Source of the DNA: Nocardioides luteus
GTDB lineage: Bacteria; Actinomycetota; Actinomycetes; Propionibacteriales; Nocardioidaceae
NCBI RefSeq assembly: GCF_000960475.2
Contig: NZ_JZDQ02000025.1
Location: 1 to 64,000, forward strand
Direction: 5' to 3'
Length of the DNA: 64,000 bases
Below the pieces are notes generated by a model. It made no database searches. It was not told the origin of the DNA and worked only from the letters and a program-made list of their open reading frames with translations. Made by a program: the position numbers and the translations under genes. How positions within the stretch are numbered: position 1 is the first letter of the stretch; every line of letters begins with the position of its first letter. Below, in pieces: positions 59,143 through 64,000 of the stretch.

Positions 59143-59747
59143 CGATCAGGCTGCTCCTCGCCGACGACCAGGCGCTCGTCCGCGGAGCCCTCTCGGCCCT
59201 CCTCGGCCTCGAGCCCGACCTCGAGGTCGTCGCGGAGGTCGGCAGCGGGTCCGAGGTCGTGCCGGCCGTGCTGGAGCACCGTCCCGACGTGGCGCTGCTC
59301 GATGTGGAGATGCCCGGCCTCGACGGCATCTCCGCGACCGCCGAGGTGCGTCGTACGACGCCGGCGACACGGGTGCTGATCGTGACCACCTTCGGCCGTC
59401 CCGGCTATCTGCGCCGGGCGCTGCAGGCCGGTGCCTCCGGCTTCGTCGTCAAGGACACCCCGGCCGCACAGCTCGCCGACGCCGTACGCCGGGTGCACCA
59501 GGGGCTGCGCGTCGTCGATCCCCAGCTCGCCACCGACTCCCTCGTCGCCGGCGAGTCGCCGTTGAGCCAGCGCGAGACCGAGGTGCTCCGTGCCGCGCGC
59601 GACGGCTCGCCCGTCGCCGCGATCGCCGCCCGGCTCGTCCTCTCCGAGGGCACCGTGCGCAACCATCTCTCCGCCGCGATCGGCAAGACCGGCGCCGCCA
59701 ACCGCACCGAGGCCGTGCTGACGGCCGACAACAATGGTTGGCTGTGA
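59139..59747 (+). CDS. LuxR/NarL family response regulator
   Basis: A 202-residue regulator. The receiver domain (about 3-115) has ADDQ, the phosphoacceptor Asp in DVALLDVEMPGLDG (about 48-61), and Lys in VVKDTP (about 103-108). The LuxR HTH is LSQRETEVLRAARDGSPVAAIAARLVLSEGTVRNHLSAAIGKTGAANR (about 143-190). GTG 59139 overlaps the kinase stop. It is the partner of the kinase and probably controls the ABC exporter upstream. Confidence 0.94.
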   Translation: MTIRLLLADDQALVRGALSALLGLEPDLEVVAEVGSGSEVVPAVLEHRPDVALLDVEMPGLDGISATAEVRRTTPATRVLIVTTFGRPGYLRRALQAGASGFVVKDTPAAQLADAVRRVHQGLRVVDPQLATDSLVAGESPLSQRETEVLRAARDGSPVAAIAARLVLSEGTVRNHLSAAIGKTGAANRTEAVLTADNNGWL

Positions 59748-59749
59748 CC

Positions 59750-60247
59750 ATGGCCAGGCTGCTGATCGTCCACCACTCCCCGACCCGCTCCTTGCAGCGG
59801 CTGACCGATGCGGTGGTCTCCGGTGCCGGGGATCCTGAGATCGAGGGTGTCGAGGTCGTCGTCCGCCCCGCCCTGGAGGCGAGTGCCGAGGACGTCCTGG
59901 CCGCCGACGGCTACGTCCTCGGCACGAGCGCCAACTTCGGCTACATGTCGGGTGCGCTGAAGCACTTCTTCGACTCGACCTTCCTGGCGGTGGGCGGCGC
60001 GCTCGACCCGTCCGGCGGTGCCGGCCCCGAAGGCTCAGCGGCCGGCGCGACCGCCAAGCGCCCCTACGGCCTCTACGTCCACGGCCGCTACGACACCACC
60101 GGCGCGATCCGCTCGGTGCAGTCCATCGTCGGCGCGCTGGGGTGGGCCCAGGCCTACGACATCCTCGACGTGCTGGGAGACGTCGAGGACGCGCATGTCG
60201 AGGCGGCGTACGAGCTGGGAGCCACGCTCGCGGCCGTCCTCGCCTGA
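59750..60247 (+). CDS. Flavodoxin-like NAD(P)H-dependent oxidoreductase
   Basis: A 165-residue flavodoxin-fold protein. The phosphate-binding loop region HHSPTRSLQRLTDAV (about 8-22) and GTSANFGYMSGALKHFFD (about 61-78) match FMN-dependent NADPH reductases such as the WrbA-like group. GTG 59744 overlaps the response-regulator stop, and ATG 59750 follows; either may be used. Probably cotranscribed with the two-component system. Confidence 0.8.
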   Translation: MARLLIVHHSPTRSLQRLTDAVVSGAGDPEIEGVEVVVRPALEASAEDVLAADGYVLGTSANFGYMSGALKHFFDSTFLAVGGALDPSGGAGPEGSAAGATAKRPYGLYVHGRYDTTGAIRSVQSIVGALGWAQAYDILDVLGDVEDAHVEAAYELGATLAAVLA

Positions 60248-60294
60248 TCTGTGCTTTCGGCCCGCTCATGGATGCGCCAGTAGAGTCGACCCCC

Positions 60295-61128
60295 GTGATC
60301 GGCCCTACCCCCAGACGTATGACGTCGTTGTCCTTCGTGATCGTGGTGCTCGCCGCTCTCGCGCTCAGCGGGTGCGGCAGTGATCGTGAGGCTGCCAAGG
60401 GCGAGGACCCGAAGCAGGTGGACTCGACCGCGCTGCCCGAGGTCGGCAAGTGCCGCAACCTCTCCCACGAGGACGTCGCCGAGGCCTACAACTTCGGCAA
60501 GTACGTCCCCTGCGACGAGCCGCACAACGCCGAGACCTTCGGCGCCGGACCGCTCCCCGACGAGTTCAAGGACGCCGAGTACGGCGACGAGAAGGTCAAC
60601 GAGTGGGCCTTCAGCCAGTGCCGCAAGCTGCTGGAGAAGTACGTCGGCTCCGACCAGAGCCTGCTGATGCGCTCGATGCTCTCCCACGTCTACTTCGGGC
60701 CCTCGGAGAAGGCCTGGGACGAGGGCGCGCGCTGGATCCGCTGCGACGTGGTCGGCGGCGGTCAGCAGGGCGCGGAGTACGTCGACCTGCCGACCACCAC
60801 CCGCAACCTGCTCAAGGTCAAGAAGGTCGAGGACATCGAGGACCGCTGGATGGTGTGCGCGTCGGGCAAGACCGTCGCCTCCCCGAAGGTCCCCTGCTCC
60901 GAGCCGCACCAGATGCGTGCCGTGACGACCATCAAGCTGGGCGAGGACAAGACCAAGTTCCTCGGCGTCGCGGAGTCCAAGAAGAAGGCCCTGCAGTACT
61001 GCAAGGGCTCGGTCCAGGCCTGGTTGGGTTACCCGGAAAGCTTCGACTACGGGTACACATGGTTCGGAGAGAAGGAGTGGAACGCCGGCAACCGCTGGGC
61101 GGTCTGCTGGGCGGTGACCGAGGAGTGA
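60295..61128 (+). CDS. Septum formation family lipoprotein
   Basis: A 277-residue exported protein with a signal peptide ending LALSGC (Cys28 counted from GTG 60295), so it is lipidated. The mature part has repeated units with Cys pairs (VGKCRNLSHEDV ... KYVPCDEPHNAETFGAG; KVPCSEPHQMRAV ... QYCKGS), the pattern of the actinobacterial septum-formation domain. TAGAGT (60281-60286) lies eight bases before GTG 60295, consistent with leaderless expression; ATG 60319 is the alternative start. It is followed by a related lipoprotein gene. Confidence 0.8.
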   Translation: MIGPTPRRMTSLSFVIVVLAALALSGCGSDREAAKGEDPKQVDSTALPEVGKCRNLSHEDVAEAYNFGKYVPCDEPHNAETFGAGPLPDEFKDAEYGDEKVNEWAFSQCRKLLEKYVGSDQSLLMRSMLSHVYFGPSEKAWDEGARWIRCDVVGGGQQGAEYVDLPTTTRNLLKVKKVEDIEDRWMVCASGKTVASPKVPCSEPHQMRAVTTIKLGEDKTKFLGVAESKKKALQYCKGSVQAWLGYPESFDYGYTWFGEKEWNAGNRWAVCWAVTEE

Positions 61129-61130
61129 GC

Positions 61131-61949
61131 ATGGTGTCGAACAAGCTGTGGGGGGCTGTTGTCGTCGTCGGAGCCATGGCCCTCGCGGGCTGTGGTGGGG
61201 GCGAGCCCGAGTCCGCGCCGTCGCCGTCCTCGGCGCCTCCCTCCCCCTCCGCCTCGCCGGCCCCCTCCCCCAAGGAGGGCACCTGCTACAACCTCACCTA
61301 CGACGAGGCCCTGGCCCCGACGGCCGGCGGCAAGGCGGTGACCTGCAAGGGCAAGCACACCACCCAGACGTACGCCGTGGGCCGGCTGAGGAACGTCGTC
61401 GACGGCCACCTCCTCGCCGTCGACTCCGAGCAGGTCGCGGCGCAGGTCGCGGAGGCGTGCCCCAACAAGGTCACCCGGTATCTCGGCGGCAACGCCGACG
61501 ACCTGCGGCTCTCGATGCTGCGCCCGGTCTGGTTCACGCCCACGATCAAGGAGTCCGAGGCCGGCGCCAACTGGTTCCGCTGCGACGTCATCGGCATCGC
61601 CGGCCCGAAGGCCCTGATGACGCTCAAGGGCAACATGAAGGGCGTCCTGGGCAGCTCCCGGACCGCCGAGCCGTTCCGGATGTGCGGCACCGACTCACCG
61701 AAGTCCAACGCCTTCAAGCGCGTCCCGTGCTCCCTCAAGCACAGCTGGCGGGCGCTGTCGGTCATCGACCTCGGCTCCGGCAAGTACCCCGGCGAGTCGA
61801 AGGTCAACAACGCCGGCGCCGAGGACTGCAAGGCCGCTGCCGCCGAGGTCGCCGACGACCCGCTCAAGTACGAGTGGTCATGGGAGTTCCCCAGCGCTGA
61901 GCAGTGGCAGAACGGGCAGTCGTACGGGATCTGCTGGGCGCCGAGTTGA
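61131..61949 (+). CDS. Septum formation-related lipoprotein
   Basis: A 272-residue exported protein. The signal peptide ends LAGC (Cys21). A Ser/Pro-rich linker (about 25-47) is followed by a domain with GTCYNLTYDEALAPTAGGKAVTCKGKHTTQTYAVG and a second half with RVPCSLKHSWRALSVIDLG, parallel to the 60295 product. The two genes are thus paralogues in tandem, 2 bp apart, with GAGGAG before ATG 61131. The family is associated with septum formation by name only; the role is not established. Confidence 0.78.
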   Translation: MVSNKLWGAVVVVGAMALAGCGGGEPESAPSPSSAPPSPSASPAPSPKEGTCYNLTYDEALAPTAGGKAVTCKGKHTTQTYAVGRLRNVVDGHLLAVDSEQVAAQVAEACPNKVTRYLGGNADDLRLSMLRPVWFTPTIKESEAGANWFRCDVIGIAGPKALMTLKGNMKGVLGSSRTAEPFRMCGTDSPKSNAFKRVPCSLKHSWRALSVIDLGSGKYPGESKVNNAGAEDCKAAAAEVADDPLKYEWSWEFPSAEQWQNGQSYGICWAPS

Positions 61950-61959
61950 TCGGGCCGTT

Positions 61960-62048
61960 GGAATACCCGGTCAACCGGGTATTCCTGCACTTCTCAGGCA
62001 TTGCAACACCCGAGAAGTGCAGGAAACACCTGAGCGCTGTGACAGGTG
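61960..62048. terminator. Three consecutive hairpins between converging genes
   Basis: Hairpin 1: GGAATACCCGG (61960-61970) with CCGGGTATTCC (61975-61985) and a TCAA loop. Hairpin 2: CCTGCACTTCTC (61984-61995) with GAGAAGTGCAGG (62012-62023). Hairpin 3: CACCTG (62027-62032) with CAGGTG (62043-62048). All are perfect. They separate the septum-formation lipoprotein gene from era and would stop transcription from both sides. Confidence 0.75.
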
Positions 62049-62061
62049 AGACCCCTGGGGA

Positions 62062-63000
62062 TCAGAAGCCCAGCTTGCGCAGCTGACGCGGGTCCCGCTG
62101 CCAGTCCTTGGCGATCTTGACGTGCAGGTCGAGGTAGACCGGCATGCCGAGCAGCTCCTTGATCTGCAGGCGGGCGCGCTGGCCGACGTCCTTGAGCCGT
62201 GAGCCCTTGTGGCCGATCACGATGCCCTTCTGGGAGTCGCGCTCGACGTAGAGGAAGGCGTGGATGTCCATCAGCGGCTTGTTCTCCGGGCGGTCCTCGC
62301 GCAGCCGCATCTCCTCGACGACGACGGCGATGGAGTGCGGGAGCTCGTCGCGTACGCCCTCGAGGGCTGCCTCGCGGATGAGCTCGGCGACGATGATCTC
62401 CTCGGGAGAGTCGGTGAGCTCGCCGTCCGGGTAGAGCGGCGGGCCCTCGGGGAGGAGCTTGATGAGGAGCTCGGCGAGTAGGTCGACCTGGTCGCCGGCC
62501 ACGCTCGAGACGGGCACGATCTCGGCCCACTCGATGCCGAGGTCCTGGCCCAGGGCCTGGATCGACATCAGGTGCTCGCCGATCTGCTCGGGGGTGGCGA
62601 GGTCGGTCTTGGTGGCGACCGCGACCCGCTTGATGCCCTTCTTGAGCTTGTTGGCGTTCTCCGCGATCCGGCGGTCACCGGGGCCGATCTTCTCGTTGCA
62701 CGGGAAGCAGATCGCGACCACGTCGACCTCGGTCCAGGTGGCCTCGACCAGGTCGTTGAGCCGCTCACCGAGCAGGGTGCGCGGCCGGTGGATGCCGGGG
62801 GTGTCGACCAGGATCAGCTGACCGTCGGGGCGGTGGACGATGCCCTTGACCACGGTGCGGGTGGTCTGCGGCTTGTCGGAGGTGATCGCCACCTTGGTGC
62901 CGACCAGCGCGTTGGTCAGGGTCGACTTGCCCGCGTTGGGACGTCCCACGAACGACACGAAGCCGCTCCGGAAAGCTGGCTGGATCTCCGGCTCGGTCAC
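62062..63000 (-). CDS. era: GTPase Era
   Basis: A GTPase needed for 16S rRNA maturation and 30S assembly. The 312-residue product has G1 GRPNAGKST (about 19-27), G3 DTPG (about 66-69), G4 TKTD (about 130-133), and a C-terminal KH domain with VIGHKGSRLKDVGQRARLQIKELLG. GTG 63000 was chosen because homology starts with the following residues; the frame is open upstream over the neighbouring gene. It overlaps the siderophore-interacting protein stop (GTGA). Confidence 0.96.
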   Translation of the reverse strand: MTEPEIQPAFRSGFVSFVGRPNAGKSTLTNALVGTKVAITSDKPQTTRTVVKGIVHRPDGQLILVDTPGIHRPRTLLGERLNDLVEATWTEVDVVAICFPCNEKIGPGDRRIAENANKLKKGIKRVAVATKTDLATPEQIGEHLMSIQALGQDLGIEWAEIVPVSSVAGDQVDLLAELLIKLLPEGPPLYPDGELTDSPEEIIVAELIREAALEGVRDELPHSIAVVVEEMRLREDRPENKPLMDIHAFLYVERDSQKGIVIGHKGSRLKDVGQRARLQIKELLGMPVYLDLHVKIAKDWQRDPRQLRKLGF

Positions 63001-63776
63001 TGCTGCTCCTGCTGCTCGTCGTATCGCTGCCAGATCTGCTCGTCGGTGAGCCCCTGGGCCTTGCCCTCGCGCCAGACCGGTCCGGGATCGACCGCGCGCG
63101 GCTGCCGCTTCTGGCCGCCGCCGCGCCAGTAGCCCATCACGTCGTAGGCGTGGGAGTCGAGCTTCCGCTCGCGCATCAGATGCTTGCGGATCGCCCGCAT
63201 CTGCGACGACTCCCCGGCCATCCAGAAGTAGCCGTCGCCGGCAGGCCACTCGATCTTCTCCACGGCCGCGGCCAGGTCTGAGGAGGTCTCCGAGGGCGGC
63301 GTGGACCAGGTCACCTCGGCGGTGTCGGGAAGGTAGCCGGGCAGGTCGTCGGGGGTCTCGGCCCAGATCCGCGTCGGCAGCGTCGTGGTCTCGGCGATGC
63401 GTGCCATGGCCGGCATCGCGGTCAGATCGCCGACCAGCAGCAGCCACTGCGCGCCGTCGGGTGCGGCGTAGGAGCCCTTGGGCTCGGTGATCGTGACCGT
63501 CTGACCCACCGGGTCGAGGCGGGTGGCCCACTCCGTCACCAGGCCGACGTCGTGGACGACGACATCGAGGGTCAGCTCACCATCCTGCCAGGAACGCACG
63601 GTGTAGTAGCGCGACTGGAACTGCCCCGGCACGATCAGCCCGACCCACTCGTCGGGGATCCCGGTCGACTCGAACCCGGCCAGGCCGGGACCGCCGAGCA
63701 CCAGACGGACCAGGTGGGGCGTGATCTGCTCGCGCCGCAGCACCTCCGCGGCGTACTGCTGGGCCTTGACACTCAT
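62997..63776 (-). CDS. Siderophore-interacting protein (FAD-binding, ViuB-like)
   Basis: A 259-residue flavin reductase-type protein that would reduce ferric siderophores. FQSRYYTVRSWQDGELTLDVVVHDVG (about 55-80) carries the RxYT(V/I)R FAD motif, and the C-terminal part has GYFWMAGESSQMRAIRKHL (about 186-204), matching the NAD(P)H side. The length is typical. ATG 63776 has TAACCT seven bases upstream and no ribosome site, so the transcript seems leaderless. era is coupled to it by overlap, perhaps by chance of gene order. Confidence 0.88.
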   Translation of the reverse strand: MSVKAQQYAAEVLRREQITPHLVRLVLGGPGLAGFESTGIPDEWVGLIVPGQFQSRYYTVRSWQDGELTLDVVVHDVGLVTEWATRLDPVGQTVTITEPKGSYAAPDGAQWLLLVGDLTAMPAMARIAETTTLPTRIWAETPDDLPGYLPDTAEVTWSTPPSETSSDLAAAVEKIEWPAGDGYFWMAGESSQMRAIRKHLMRERKLDSHAYDVMGYWRGGGQKRQPRAVDPGPVWREGKAQGLTDEQIWQRYDEQQEQQ

Positions 63777-63911
63777 CGGATCAAGGTTATCCGCGCCGGG
63801 CTCCCCTGCCCGCATCAGCGCACAGTCGTTCCACCGTCGATCGTTGTCGATATGGGCGTGACTCGTTCGTGGAGCAGGTGAATAGTCCTGTCCAGTCGAA
63901 GGAGACAGCTC

Positions 63912-64000
63912 ATGGAGACCTACAACCTTGCCGAGATGTACGACGCTCCGCCGATGTCCTGGGAGGAGGTGACCAGGCGGCTGGAGGCCGGGTTCGACCA
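63912..64000 (+). CDS. Pyridoxamine 5'-phosphate oxidase family protein (5' part only)
   Basis: The first 29 codons (METYNLAEMYDAPPMSWEEV, then TRRLEAGFD) lie at the window end. The NLAEMYDAPPMSWEEV pattern is one I associate with actinobacterial PNPOx-like proteins. GAAGGAGA lies seven bases before the ATG. The rest lies outside the window, so the assignment is provisional. Confidence 0.55.
   Translation, partial: METYNLAEMYDAPPMSWEEVTRRLEAGFD

Overview
The window is GC-rich DNA with heavy G/C use at third codon positions, many GTG starts and short intergenic gaps. It carries actinobacterial marker arrangements: dnaG and dgt, dusB and glyS, bioB-bioA-bioF-bioD, znuA-znuC-znuB-zur, recO and uppS, and leuA with a short leucine leader. 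Gene content and protein style suggest Propionibacteriales, probably Nocardioidaceae (Nocardioides-like). This is inference from gene content, since no 16S gene is present. It reads as ordinary chromosome: no phage, insertion sequence, integrase or CRISPR array was found, and there is one tRNA gene (tRNA-Asn).

Layout. 1-5.7 kb: a class E sortase, then a class II glutamine amidotransferase divergent from a run of carboxylate-amine ligase, methyltransferase, heme-oxygenase-like iron enzyme, CDGSH Fe-S protein and topoisomerase IB. 5.7-8 kb: a three-gene envelope operon (lipoprotein, 27-residue membrane peptide, duplicated membrane protein), Dps and a DUF3817 protein. 8-13.3 kb: an HxlR regulator facing an SDR-thioesterase-thiolase operon, then small stress-type genes. 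13.4-15.7 kb: a multicopper oxidase and tRNA-Asn. 15.7-24 kb: dnaG and dgt, separated by a run of enzymes with their own ArsR and TetR regulators. 24-31 kb: a citrate-type transporter, an Rrf2 regulator with its NAD(P)-binding target, a cupin protein, and two paralogous exported proteins with a zinc-peptidase signature. 30-38.5 kb: dusB, glyS, a short-chain prenyl transferase and assorted enzymes. 38.5-46 kb: the biotin operon followed directly by the zinc uptake operon with its regulator. 46-49 kb: uppS, a YibE/F protein and recO. 49-64 kb: membrane proteins, a MocR regulator and transporter, leuA, an ABC exporter with its two-component system, paired septum-formation lipoproteins, era, and a siderophore-interacting protein.

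Regulation is readable at several points. Tandem TGAAC-N3-GTTCA operators overlap the bioB promoter. Two Zur-type boxes cover the znuA promoter. CTCTAC-N4-GTAGAG operators are shared by a tetR gene and its neighbour. A sigma-B-like dps promoter overlaps a divergent leaderless promoter. The leuA leader encodes three consecutive leucines. Several genes seem to be leaderless, with a -10 element 6-8 nt before the start codon.

The strongest second-look items are: a one-base frameshift that breaks leuA before its regulatory domain; a cysteine-rich C-terminal tail on BioB; a 63-bp palindrome; a palindromic repeat present twice and entering a coding region; the 27-residue membrane peptide operon; and the ligase/amidotransferase/methyltransferase/iron-enzyme/CDGSH cassette, which is the best candidate here for an undescribed biochemical system.
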